This document shows positions 35,740 through 53,625 of a stretch of 64,000 nt of DNA, piece after piece (position 1 is the stretch's first letter; each line of letters begins with the position of its first letter). A program made the position numbers and the translations under genes. The notes under the pieces were generated by a model. That model was not told the origin of the DNA. It saw only the letters and a program-made list of their open reading frames with translations, and ran no database searches. Source of the stretch: Scleropages formosus (lineage: Eukaryota; Chordata; Actinopteri; Osteoglossiformes; Osteoglossidae); NCBI RefSeq assembly GCF_900964775.1, contig NC_041818.1, forward strand, positions 7,275,332 to 7,339,331, in the 5' to 3' direction.

Positions 35740-37624
35740 CTGTCTCTGGCTATTATAAATACTGCAGTTACATATATTATTATTATTAAAAATGTTTTAG
35801 TGTATCTAGAGGTCTTTAATATTTTTTACGGATAGAAAGGTACACTACATACTATATACTAAGACAAACATTTCACTAACTGACATTAGACACAAACCAT
35901 ACCTAACTGTTCCGACTTATGTACAAATCCGACTTAAAGAGAGACTTTACAAGGGACTGCTTGTATTCCACAATAACAACTGCGCAGGTTAGAACAAAAA
36001 CTGTTATCATTTTGCGCAATTTTCCTGGTGGAAAATTCGGTTGTCCAACATATTGGACATCGAACTGTACGAATGTTGTGTACGGTCGATCTCCTGTGTT
36101 TAGAGTGTGTGTCTTTTAGAAAACCACTGTGCATTATCTACTTATCAGTCTATTTATTCATCTACTTATTTTCTCATTTTGTCATTTCTGATTCTTATTT
36201 ATTCTTTTCTCTTTTCTGTAACACCCTTGTTTTCTGCAATATGTCATTGTCCTGGACACAGTTACCACAACTAAAAGCTATTTTACCGAACTGCTTGTCC
36301 CATTCGGGGTTGCGGGGGACAAGCGGTTCAGTAAAATAGCTCAACTAAAAGCTACTTTCAGAGAAATCTTACAGTAAAGTTTAACTGTACAGGATGTCAC
36401 TGAAACTATAACTTACTAAGGGGTGGCTGCTATTATACTGGTTAGTCCAGATGCCTCTGGATCCAAAGGTCGCAGGTTCTAGTCTCACCTCCAGCTGTAG
36501 TACCATTGAGTAAGGTACTCACCATAAATCACTGTGGTAACATTACCCAGCTGTATAAATGAGTAAATAATTGTAAGCAGTTTAATGTTGCAAGCTGCTT
36601 TGGAGAAAAGAGTCAGCTAAATGAATAGATGTAAATTTTAAATCTAGCTTTTAGTGTAATGGTTAGCACTGGCCTTTGGATCCAAAGGTTGCAGGTTTGA
36701 TCCCCACCTCCCGTTGTAGTACCCTCGAGCAAAGTACTTACCCTGAATTGCTCCAGTAAAATTACCCAGCTGTATGGGTGAATAACTGTAACCTCAAAAC
36801 TGTTAAGTCGCTTTGGAGAAAAGCTTCAGCTAAATTAATAAATGTAAAAATGACTCAAAAGGAAAAAAAAAAAAAGAGTGTAGCTACTCCACACGCGCTT
36901 TGCTGCCAACTAGCGGCCACACAGAGAACCGCAGCAGACAGAAGAGCGCTAGAGGACAGATCGGTAAACAAAATACGATCAAAATCATTCAAACCAACAA
37001 ACGGGCTGTTCGCGGACGCAAAAATTCGCAATTTAAATAAGAGGAGGAAGCAAAGTAGGATTTAGACTGGAACGCACAAGGCTCACTTACGTCATCTTTG
37101 AGATTAACTTCCACTCCACAGTCGAGCAGGAAGCTCACGATGTCCAGGTGTCCCGCGGAACAGGCCCAGTGCAGCGCCGTTCGGTGGTCCTGCAACGCAT
37201 CACAACGCCAGACACTTGACTTTTACCTTTCTCTCTCTCCTACTCGAGTCGATAGCGCGACTTAGTTAGTTAGTCTACGTAATACGCCGATCTCATGGTG
37301 TGCAGCCACCTCACTGCTAATCATAATGTCCAACGCACCACGAAGACGCAGACTGTTTTTCTGCCATTACCTACCGAGCTAAGTCACTAAACGGTGATGA
37401 GCTGAAGCTGTTCGCCTCCGTACCATACGCGATCGAACCGCATTCGATTCGGCCAATTTCATGTTGCCTGTGAAACACACTGTGATATTGTTTTGTAATT
37501 TTACTCTTACCTGGTCTGTTTTCGAGGCCAGTGATTTGTCGGACAGAATGCATTGTTTCAACTGGTCAAACTTTCCACTGTAAGCCAAATTACACACTTC
37601 CAAGTTGGACACAGTACCCTCCAT
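31980..37624 (-). CDS. psmd10: 26S proteasome non-ATPase regulatory subunit 10 (gankyrin)
   Basis: Five coding exons on the minus strand: 37,624-37,511, 37,189-37,091, 34,138-33,992, 33,192-33,026 and 32,133-31,980. All borders are GT-AG and the phase is kept. The product is 226 aa, the same length as human gankyrin, and starts MEGTVSNLEVCNLAYSGK. It is a stack of ankyrin repeats (about seven), with repeated TALHWACSAGH, TPLHIASSAG, TPLHYAASK, STPLHRASAKG and ALHLACDEE units. The LxCxE motif used by human gankyrin to bind RB (L178, C180, E182) is present at the same residue numbers. The protein is an assembly chaperone for the proteasome regulatory particle (binding the ATPase PSMC4) and an RB1/CDK4/MDM2 regulator. 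Its start codon is 415 bp from that of NXT2, head to head. Introns 3 and 2 hold Tigger-like and SINE insertions. Confidence 0.98.
33390..33676. mobile_element. Tigger-like MITE in PSMD10 intron 3
   Basis: About 285 bp, bounded by TA. The ends are inverted repeats of about 25 bp: left TACAGATGCTCCTCGACTTA, right (reversed) TACAGGTGGTCCCCGACTTA. The interior has the AATTTTGAATTTTGATTTTT and GCTGGGTAGCGACAGCG blocks. From memory these resemble TcMar-Tigger elements of land vertebrates. Confidence 0.75.
33745..33960 (-). repeat. tRNA-derived SINE (family B), interrupted
   Basis: Minus orientation. GCTGACACTGTTATCCAAAG tail, the GGAGCAATTCA block, GCAAGGGTACAGCAG and a decayed head. An A/T-rich insert lies in the middle. 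Confidence 0.65.
34740..34962 (+). repeat. L2-type LINE 3' end
   Basis: Shares CTGGTTCATATGGTG, GAATCACGTGTCTGCATC and the AAAAGCATCTGCTAAATGAA tail with the copy at 39,190-39,385 and the longer one at 62,420-63,045. Confidence 0.7.
35118..35544 (+). mobile_element. Solo LTR, Ty3/Gypsy-like (fossil)
   Basis: 427 bp, starting TGTCACGCCC and ending ATATGACA (inverted TGTCA/TGACA ends), with an AATAAA signal near 35,453. The 5-bp duplication CGGAC lies directly on each side (35,113-35,117 and 35,545-35,549). No internal coding part is present, which is the usual result of LTR-LTR recombination. The exact duplication suggests a relatively recent insertion. Family assignment is from general structure only. 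Confidence 0.85.
35685..35736. repeat. (CA)n microsatellite
   Basis: About 26 CA units without interruption, the longest pure dinucleotide tract in the window. Confidence 0.97.
36281..36343. repeat. Fold-back fragment of SINE family A with target duplication
   Basis: Two complementary 26-bp arms (36,276-36,301 and 36,316-36,341, two mismatches) around a 14-nt loop. Both arms carry the GCTTGTCCC/GGGACAAGC end of SINE family A. AACTAAAAGCTA occurs on both sides of the insert. Confidence 0.85.
36420..36640 (+). repeat. tRNA-derived SINE (family B), full
   Basis: Full copy. tRNA-like head (GGTTAGTCCAGATGCC), the B box region GGTCGCAGGTTCTAGTC, the GAGTAAGGTACT block, the ATTACCCAGCTGTATAAATG block, and tail TTTGGAGAAAAGAGTCAGCT. 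Confidence 0.88.
36645..36850 (+). repeat. tRNA-derived SINE (family B), full, tandem with previous
   Basis: Second complete copy directly after the first, same orientation. B box GGTTGCAGGTTTGATCCCC; tail TTTGGAGAAAAGCTTCAGCT. Confidence 0.88.
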
Positions 37625-38039
37625 AGTTATCAGTGCAACTAAGCAACAACAAATAATTTCCAGCGGGGCAATTTTTCAGGACACCTTCCGGGTCATTGCT
37701 ACTCTGTAGATGTAAACCAACTAGATTAGCAACACAACCTTCCAATGCCATACAAAGTACGAACATGTCTACATCACTGACTATATATCTATAGTAAAAC
37801 CTACCGGATGTTGTCCCCGTTTCCGCTGGGGCGCGCCAATCGGAATATCCGATTAGCTAGGAACTTAATTGTTGTCAGTGTGTTTCATAGGGAATCTAAA
37901 CACGAAAGAACCTCTATTTGTTCGAGTGTTTGGTGAGAGCATGCGTGGTAAATGTGGTTACTGCTTTTACGAACGGCTTCGCACACGGACATAAACCGAG
38001 GAATCTCCTCGCAGGCTGTTTCACGATCACCGCAACAAC
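37625..38039. promoter_or_regulatory. Bidirectional PSMD10/NXT2 promoter
   Basis: Only 415 bp separate the PSMD10 start codon (minus) from the NXT2 start codon (plus). The interval contains ETS-type sites (CTTCCGG at 37,685-37,691; ACCGGATG at 37,803-37,810), a CCAAT box (37,836-37,840) and a 7+7 inverted repeat, AATCGGA-ATA-TCCGATT, at 37,838-37,854. No clear TATA box. CpG-rich flanks. Confidence 0.75.
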
Positions 38040-40604
38040 ATGGCGTCCACGTTAGTAAGTGTTATTCTGGCTAGTACGTCGTTGCAGGGGCGTCGCTAGT
38101 TAGTGTACGTCGATGTGTCAGATTTTCTTTATTACCGCACCGGAGCCTCACCCATGAACATGGAGTTGTGTTTGAATAATGTCACGTTCGAACCGTGTGG
38201 CGCTGGTGCCTCTGAGGCCATGATTGCTCGTCATGTTGTTACACACCGTATTGTAACGATCCGATGCGTTCTGTAAATTCGAGCGGGAAAGCGTTTGTCG
38301 TAAATAGTTGCATTATGGGAAAAATGAGTACTATGAGAGTGCAACCACTGGGGGCGCTTCTCGGGGAAATGATGGTGTGACCGTGTATTAAGAAGAGGAG
38401 CCTTGTGGCGCTGAGCAGGCTGGGAAGGCGGGCATACATACATAGAGAGAGAAATATTTGAAAATATATCAGGAATAAAACCATAGACATTCATAAGCCA
38501 GTATCTTCATGTTAATACATTAACAATGGTGCTTGAATGTATGTGAACCCCTGGTGTCCCTTAGTTTTACCACAAAATAGTTATGTAATGAATCAGTGTT
38601 TCTCATGTGACTCAATAGGTGTGTAATGACCAAATGTGTGTAGTAGAAACACACAAGTAGTGCAAGTGTGAAAATAAGTGATCCTCAAGTAGGTAAGGAG
38701 AGTCAGGTGTGTAAAACAATTTATTAATTTTATAAGTTTTTTTTTTTTAAATATTTATATTTCATAAAAATAATATTTTATCTAACATCAATGAGCATCC
38801 CTCGGTTCACATACTTTCAAGAAGCACTGTAGATATAAATGTGTATACGGCACATATTAACAGTAATAAGATATCATGGTCTCTATTTATTTACTTATTT
38901 ACTTCCTTACTTTTCATACCATGTGCCCAGGAGTTTAGGACCATTGTGGACCAGTCCTGCAGGTACTCGGAGGAGTTTGTCAATATATACTACGACTACA
39001 TGGACAAAAAGCGGAGGGTATGTATTTTTGCGACAGCGATCGCGTGGATGTCCTTGCTGTTTCCCATCCTTTACATATTCGTTAAAATGTAATAAGAAAG
39101 GAAGTTGTTATATGTGCTTTCAAACTCACTTATCTGATAATTATCAAATTGTAATGATTTAAATTAAATCATAATTTCGGAAAAAACAAAGTCTTTATGG
39201 AGCTACTCGTGTGATGTATACTGGTTCATATGGTGGTGTGTGAAACGTGGACTGTACTCTAGAATCACGTGTCTGCATCCAAATGTGTCCTCCTGTTGAC
39301 GTGGCGCACTCTTTGTATTGTTCTCCGGGTTGTACGTTGCTTTGGAGAAAAGTATCAAATGCATGTATATGAATGATTGTAAATGTGTGGCCGTGCTGTG
39401 CAGCACCTGACGCGGCTGTACCTGGACAAGGCGACCCTGGTGTGGAACGGCAACGCGGTGTCCGGCCAGGACGCGCTCGGCGAGTTCTTCGAGTCTCTCC
39501 CATCCAGCGAGTTCCAGGTGCACACGTTGGACTGCCAGCCGGTGCACGGTGAGAGGACAGCCACAGCTTTTTCTCAAAGGCTTCTGGGAAATAACTTCAG
39601 TTTTATAGCTTTAGCAGTATTAACTTGAGTTTAGCCAGTACCTTTGTCCAAGTTGACTTCCAGTGTTAAACGTTGAACTTCACTATGATTTACCTTCACT
39701 TACAGCAGGGTAATTACCTTGATCAAGAGTGCAATTCGAACCTAAGACCTACCGATTATAGTCGTAACCTGGACAGTACCTACTGGTTTGATTATTTTAT
39801 GCGTGTTGATATAATACACTGGCTCCTCCTTATGAATTTTCAAATATGCATTTTTCAGATTATATTTATTTTTGTCTGTAGTTTCTTCACCTGTGTAGTT
39901 TTCTAAAGAGTACTTTACAGAGTGAAAGTGACCTGCCTTTCCACAGCTAGCCGCTAGTTGGCACTAGCGTGACACACAAGGTGTAACAGTAGAGGTGTTG
40001 GCTGACCGTGATTCATCTCCTTCCCATGGTGTGGTGTTCGTGATAAATGACAAGATGTTGAATGGGGCGAAAGGTTGAGGTGAATCAGGCAATAATTTTC
40101 AATGGATGTTTTAAGCTTATGTTCAAATTTTGTAGAAATGTTGAAAGATCAAAGAATGTTTAAGTGTGTTAGCAATGTGCTGTAACACAGAACTGAATCA
40201 GTGAATAAATCAAGGGATGTCTGTTTTACTGATTGTTGCTTGGTGGTAAAGGTCACTTTGTCCTGCTTTTGAGTGGAGGTCAGTGTGTATCAATGAGTTT
40301 AAAACAAAGCTAAAAACTTTTATAGATTCAAATCTCTTCATACATACCAGTCAAACTACAAATATATGAATTACTTGAATGTTTGCACTGTGGTTTTAAC
40401 CCCCCCAATTTCACTGCAGAACAAGCAACTCAAGGACAAACGACTCTGCTGGTGGTCACTGGAGGGTCAGTAAAATTTGATGGGAATAAACAACGCTATT
40501 TCAACCAGAACTTTCTTTTGACCGCCCAAGCTTCTCCCACAAGCGACCAGCCTGTGTGGAAAATTGCAAGCGACTGCTTCCGATTCCAAGACTGGGCCAG
40601 CTGA
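38040..40604 (+). CDS. nxt2: NTF2-related export protein 2 (mRNA export cofactor p15)
   Basis: Four coding exons on the plus strand: 38,040-38,054, 38,931-39,017, 39,404-39,548 and 40,420-40,604. Borders are GT-AG, phase is kept, and the product is 143 aa (human NXT1 and NXT2 are about 140). The first exon encodes only MASTL. The rest is a single NTF2-like domain: [73 protein letters not shown] and the [13 protein letters not shown] end. It should form a heterodimer with NXF1 (TAP) and help mRNA leave the nucleus. NXT1 and NXT2 are very alike; NXT2 is chosen because ACSL4 is the convergent neighbour, as on human Xq23. Intron 1 carries a MITE, and introns 2-3 hold L2 and SINE pieces. Confidence 0.94.
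38520..38832. mobile_element. MITE in NXT2 intron 1
   Basis: About 310 bp with inverted ends: GCTTGAATGTATGTGAACC on the left and GGTTCACATACTTTCAAG on the right. No coding content. The end sequence is of Tc1/mariner type. Confidence 0.8.
39190..39385 (+). repeat. L2-type LINE 3' end
   Basis: Contains ACTGGTTCATATGGTGGTG, GAATCACGTGTCTGCATCC and GTTGCTTTGGAGAAAAGTAT, matching the copies at 34,740 and 62,930. It ends right before NXT2 exon 3. Confidence 0.7.
39640..39770 (-). repeat. SINE family B, diverged
   Basis: Minus orientation. GGGTAATTACCTTGATCAAG and AATTCGAACCTAAGACCT (B box region) remain; other parts are decayed. Confidence 0.6.
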
Positions 40605-40695
40605 AGAGGAGGCGTTTTTGGAATCTGGAACTTTCTGGAAATAGGATCATTTGTGGAATAGCTGTAAAGCCAAGGCATTGATGTACATGATCAGG

Positions 40696-40765
40696 ATTTT
40701 AAATCTTGTTGTGAATAAATAAAATGTATTTGAATAAATAAAACTCCCAAAACAAGATTTAAAAT
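40696..40765 (+). terminator. NXT2 poly(A) region inside a 15-bp inverted repeat
   Basis: AATAAA at 40,714-40,719 and again at 40,733-40,738, about 110-130 bp after the NXT2 stop. Both lie in the loop of perfect 15-bp inverted arms (40,696-40,710 and 40,751-40,765). Confidence 0.75.
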
Positions 40766-40768
40766 AGT

Positions 40769-40774
40769 TTTATT
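40769..40774 (-). terminator. Candidate distal ACSL4 poly(A) signal
   Basis: AATAAA on the minus strand, 2.1 kb beyond the ACSL4 stop and only about 30 bp from the last NXT2 signal. Closer signals exist (near 41,910), so usage is unknown. Confidence 0.4.
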
Positions 40775-42918
40775 TTATGGAATGTGCAATACCCAAGAGT
40801 ACAGTATAGCAATATCATAATACATGAAAGCCATAAAATGTAATAAATAACAATATTCAAAGACAATTTAAATGATTGAATAACAAACTATGATGTTGTT
40901 CCCACAACTCCACTGACAACGTTTGGCACACGTTCTGAACCCTGAGGACTAATGAAACAAAACACCACCTCCGAGTGAAAACGCAAGGACCGTTGCGTTG
41001 GACACAAACGAGGCTGTTGAGCTGCTGTGCCTGTCAACATGTTTAAATAAATACATAAACCAAATGGGGAAAGAGCTACAATATGATCTTCAAATGAAGG
41101 TGATTGAGAGCAAAACCCTCCCCTGATGAGCAGCAGTTGAGGGGCAACTCTTTCCAGCATCACTCCGCACCGTTATTCATCCTTTCTAACAGGAGCATCA
41201 GTCTGCTACATGGCCTCTACTGGACACCGTATCGCAGCTGACCTAACTCCTGGTCCCTTCTGCTGACCCTTTTTAAAAAGCAGTGAAATCTGTGACAAAG
41301 GTATTAATGTTACTACAGTGCACAATGGAGCGCTGCTGTTCTCGTTTCTCCCCACACCTCTCACAATTTGGGCTGTGCAAGTTCAAAATGCCCTTAATGT
41401 TCCATCATGTGCTTCCAAAAGACTTCCACCAACTTCATTCTAGTTACTGGGTCCTAGACTAATAACTTCATAAAACATCTTAATTTTTCCATTCAAACTG
41501 CACCGATCACATGGTCAAAAGATTCTAAACGCGTCAGATGGCACACAGAGCCTCAGTTATGCATCGGATATGGCCGAGGATGGAATTAAATAAAACATTT
41601 CTGAAATACCTTATCAGATTAATAAACTTCTGTCCTTTAATGTTCACCTAGAAAGACAAACAGCAAAAAATGTCTCTTTCAGATTTGTGCTTTTCCATTA
41701 GTGACAGAAATACACACCAGGCATGACTTCTAGTGTTTAAACAGCCTTTCACGTTCTAAACTTTGTGACTGCACCATCACTGTAACTTCTTGTGCAAAGA
41801 ATGACTGCGCCAAGGTGAACAAGATGTATTCAAAGTCAGAATTTCTCAGAATTTGTTATTTCTGGGCAGTCAGTGGGGAGAAAAATTGGTTGACATCAAT
41901 AAAACATTAATTTTATTAACACTAAAACAACTGGTAGCCTAGTGCCTTTGGACCCAAAGGTTGCAGGTTCAATTCCCACCTCAAGCTCTAGTACCCTTGA
42001 TTAAAGGTTGAATTCCTCCAATAATAATAAAAAAAAAAAAGCTGTATAAAATGAGTGAACACTTGTAGGTAACATAGAAAAGCATCAGCTGAACATATAA
42101 CTAACAAACAAATGTGGCACACAGCAGAGATGAATTTGCAATCAGAAACTGAAGTACAACACAAACTAAAGTAGAAAAGGTAATTATTAAGCATGCGAAC
42201 CTGGAAGAATAACACAAACGAAACACTGATCATTCGCCACAGTAAGTGCGGGAGGAGTGTGGTACTCTACCCACGATGCAGGTGTGGCTCGTGACCGGCA
42301 ACAGCATACTTTTCATATACATCCACACACACCTGTACCTGCTATGGACCCACCTAAATTACTGCGCTTTTCAACTTACACAATAGGGACGTTAAAAATA
42401 TGACTCGCTTCTTGCGAGTTGAGCGTTTGCACCAGCTCCGGAAATGCGCCTACTGACCACGGGGTGTCGTGTCACGGCGACGGCGCTCGACACTTTTTAC
42501 ACAAGGCACAGCACGCGTGCGTCACGCCACCGACAGCATCCCGCAGCCAGGAGGCTGGGATGCTCTACATTTGACCGCTTTTCCCCTCCATCATCAGTAA
42601 CTCCGCCCCTCCCCCCTTCCCTCCCTCATGTTACGCACAAGCGCAGTGTTTACAGTGTACAGAATGGGATGGGTGTTCACTCAACTAATAGCGCTTTTTC
42701 TCTGCAAAGGATGCTTGTGATTGTTGTTGACAGAGACCCTTTTGGACGCTTATGTACAGTCCCCCGACACAAGACTTTAAGCTCTGTATTTTACTCTACA
42801 AGGCTACGACTACAAAGCTTCCGCATGGTCCCTACTGTGGGGCCGGATGGGTCACCAATACAAGCATCTAAACAACATCCATTTAACGTTGTATTTGACT
42901 CAGATGTACACAGGGCCC
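40775..42918 (-). other. Probable ACSL4 3' untranslated region / convergent intergenic
   Basis: Between the ACSL4 stop (42,919-42,921) and the NXT2 poly(A) region. ACSL4 mRNAs of vertebrates have long 3' UTRs, so much of this may be transcribed. It holds one SINE and a GC-rich patch at 42,420-42,560; no coding exon seen. Confidence 0.5.
41930..42110 (+). repeat. tRNA-derived SINE (family B)
   Basis: Plus orientation, head TTTGGACCCAAAGGTTGCAG with B box GGTTCAATTCCCACC, then a shortened body with an A-run and tail AGAAAAGCATCAGCTGAA. Confidence 0.8.
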
Positions 42919-50717
<7,799 letters not shown>

Positions 50718-51026
50718 GGTGAGGCTCAGAGGACGGCTATCCCGGCTACTTGAACTTGGATAGTGAGGAGAACCCCAAAAGTGTACCGAGTGAACCGAGA
50801 GCAGCAGGCTGTGGAATGTGTAAAGGGACAAGCACCGGTGCTCAAAGTTTGATTAACGGAAAAGAACGCAATCCCAGGCTCTTGTGTGCACTAGAAAATC
50901 AAGAATAAAAGAAGGGGGGGGGGGTGGGGGGAGTGGAAAAATGTCAATCACATTTGCTTTTAAGTGCAACTCATTTACGTCACTTTGAGAAAAGGATGGA
51001 ATCTCCCCACACAGTCATAGTACACA

Positions 51027-51232
51027 CGCACACTTTCAGAACCGCTCGTCCCATACGGGGTCGCGGGGAACCGGAGCCTACCCGGCAACACAGGGCGTAA
51101 GGCCGGAGGGGGAGGGGACACACCCAGGACGGAACGCCAGTCCGTCGCAAGGCACCCCAAGTGGGACTCGAACCCCAGACCCACCGGATAGCAAGACTGT
51201 GGTCCAACCCACTGTGCCACCGCACCCCCCCC
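51027..51232 (-). repeat. tRNA-derived SINE (family A), well preserved
   Basis: Near-consensus copy. CAGTCATAGTA is repeated on both sides (about 51,011 and 51,232), a target-site duplication, suggesting a young insertion. Confidence 0.92.
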
Positions 51233-51504
51233 CAGTCATAGTATTATAGGCAAAAACACTAAAAGCATGTAACATATCAACGCTAAACACGAAGCCCATG
51301 CTGCGAGAATCGTCTCATTAAAAACGTGTCCACCGTACTTGACCTACGAGATGCGACCTTCCTGACGCCATGTTTCAACAAGTTTCCAAACGCCAAGCAC
51401 AGGACCGCTAGTTACAGCACCATCTTGTTTTGTTAACAAAAACGAGGTATAAAGAAAGTGAAAATAAGAGGACTCGTTACACTGATTCACTGAGCTAACG
51501 CTTT

Positions 51505-51625
51505 AAATGCGAAGCTACTTACCACGATTTACGCAGTAGGGTAATTTTTACTGGAGCAATTTAGGATAAGTACCTTGCTCAAGGGCACTACAGCAGGAGG
51601 TGGGATTCGAACCTGTGACCTTCTT
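51505..51625 (-). repeat. tRNA-derived SINE (family B)
   Basis: Minus orientation: TACGCAGTAGGGTAATTTTT, AGTACCTTGCTCAAGGGCAC, then GGGATTCGAACCTGTGACCT (B box). Confidence 0.82.
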
Positions 51626-52280
51626 ATCTGAAAATGGGAACTCTCTGCACAGAGGCTCAAGTTGTTTCCCCGATTCTTCTTCTCCTGAGATAAAGTGATG
51701 GACAGCACTGCAGAGAAAGGCAGAACCTGCATCGTGCCTGGGCTCTACTCGTGGGCCCCGACCGCAGAACACTACCGGTGCTCTCAGAGACACTTCTAGA
51801 AGTGCTCCCTTCCCTGAGCACCAGTATTTTAACATTGCCCGTTTGTAGCAAGCAGCATGTCACGTCAACCTTTTTTTAAAACCACCGGCCTTACCACGTG
51901 AAGGCTGGGAAAATCGAAGACAACGGAGATGCCAGAACGTGACCTGGGTCTCAAAGACCACCGGCTTTCCAGCGACAAAACACATACATCTGTAGCCAAT
52001 AGCAATTAGGTGTATTAAATAAAAAATAATAAACTGCATTAAACAGCTGCCTCAGTTTACACATCTACATGTAAGAATAAAGGGTACGAGACGGCGACAA
52101 TTCATAAGAAAGAAGACTGCCGTGATGATAGATCGCTCTAACTCAGAGCGCCGAATCTGGAGCTTATGAACTGTGGAAAGCGGAGAAATAAATTTCACCT
52201 CCTTCTCTTAGACAAAAAAGTTCACATTGCTACTATTTTTTTTTAAATTAAATGCACATTCTAAATGGATGCCTTTGTGC

Positions 52281-52475
52281 ACAACGGTGGTGCAGTGGGT
52301 TTGGCCGGGTCCTGCTCTCTGGTGGATCTAGGGTTTGAGTCCCGCTTGCGGTGCCTTGCGATGGATTGGCGTCCCGTCCTGGGTGCGTCCCCTCCCCCTC
52401 CGATCTTGTGGCCTGCGTTGCCAGGTTGGGCTCTTGTTCGTCGCGACCCCCACTTGGGACAAGCGGTTTCAGTCA
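52281..52475 (+). repeat. tRNA-derived SINE (family A), plus orientation
   Basis: Head GGTGGTGCAGTGGGTTTGGC, B box GGGTTTGAGTCCCGC, end GGGACAAGCGGTTTCAGTC. Confidence 0.88.
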
Positions 52476-52909
52476 ATCAGTATGTGTGGGCTTTCATGCA
52501 CGTAAGTGAGGGATGACAGAGAAACCGTAGTCCATCACAGACAAAGAGAGAGAGGTACTTACAGAGAGGAGGAGTGTCAGTGGCAGATCTTCCTCATGTG
52601 ACACTGAAAGGGAACAAAAATCGTGTGAAACAGGATTCGCCCCTAGGTGTGTGCGCGTGTGTACCGAAAACACAGTAACCGGTTCGGCCGCCTCGAGGTC
52701 GCTCTGCTCCCGAGGGGTGTCGGCACAGAGGACGTGGCAAATGAAAAGCGACCCAGAGCATCGCGTTGCTTCCAAAGTGACCCGGGAGCAGAGTAAGGCT
52801 GCTTTAAACGACTTCTTTTCTGAGAAATCTATCAAATATAAAACTATATGTACTAATGCTTATATGGACATGAAAGAGGCAATGATGCATATGAACATAT
52901 AGGCCAATA

Positions 52910-52975
52910 AACTTTACATTCATTCATTTATCCAGCAGATCCTTTTCTCTAGAGTGACATACATCTCAGAGAAAA
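52910..52975 (-). repeat. SINE/L2 tail fragment
   Basis: TTTACATTCATTCATTTATC followed by a diverged AGCAGATCCTTTTCTC, the reverse of the common L2/SINE tail. Confidence 0.5.
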
Positions 52976-53479
52976 ATATTGAGAGTGCATCACATCAACA
53001 GGAGATATTTATATATATATAAAAAAATAATAATTCAAGACTCAATCACATTCAAGTAATTAAAAAAAAAAAAAAAAAAGGCAAAGCTCTATGTCAGACC
53101 ACAGTGGAGTAACTCTTACAGCTTTACCCTCTTTATCCGTGGTGTTGGCGTCTTCGGCTTTGTTCAAACTCTTTAGTCCATCTTTACTAGCGTTTTCACA
53201 GTTAATCGACTGATGGCGACAAAACCACTTTACTCAGGACCGTTCGCCATACTGCACTTCATTACGCCACCAGGAAATTGATCACCGCGTTCTTACCCCG
53301 CGAACTCCGACTGTTCTTTCATCGCAGGCTCTATTTACTGCCCGCTAAACACAGGGACGCTGATCGTACTTCCATTTTACTCTGCTCTCAATACGTGACA
53401 GGACGGTACCAATTTGTACACTTCTTCAAAAAGTGGACGTTGATCACCCGTCCCTCCGCATCTTGGAATATGTAATAAC

Positions 53480-53625
53480 GCAAATGTGTCCGCGTCCACG
53501 TCCTGTGTATTTATTTACCGCCCTGTACTCTGTTCTCTTGCACCGTGGTCTCCGGAGAAACGACATTTCGTTCCGCTGTATACAAGCTATATAGAGGAAT
53601 GACAATAAAAACGACTTGACCTCGA
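53480..53625 (+). repeat. LINE 3' untranslated end
   Basis: Contains GAGAAACGACATTTCGTTCC, then ATGACAATAAAAACGACTTG, an arrangement typical of fish non-LTR retrotransposon 3' ends. No coding part recognised upstream. Confidence 0.5.

Larger units (their letters stand above)
34645..35965 (+). mobile_element. Tigger-like DNA transposon, non-autonomous, host of nested insertions
   Basis: TA-bounded ends with matching inverted termini: left TACAGGCAGTCCCCGGTTTA and right (reversed) TACAAGCAGTCCCTTGTAAA, with CCGACTTACGTACAA and its counterpart further in. The interior contains an L2 3' end, a solo LTR and a (CA)n tract. A short open stretch near 35,545-35,660 may be transposase remnant. It lies in PSMD10 intron 2. 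Confidence 0.7.
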
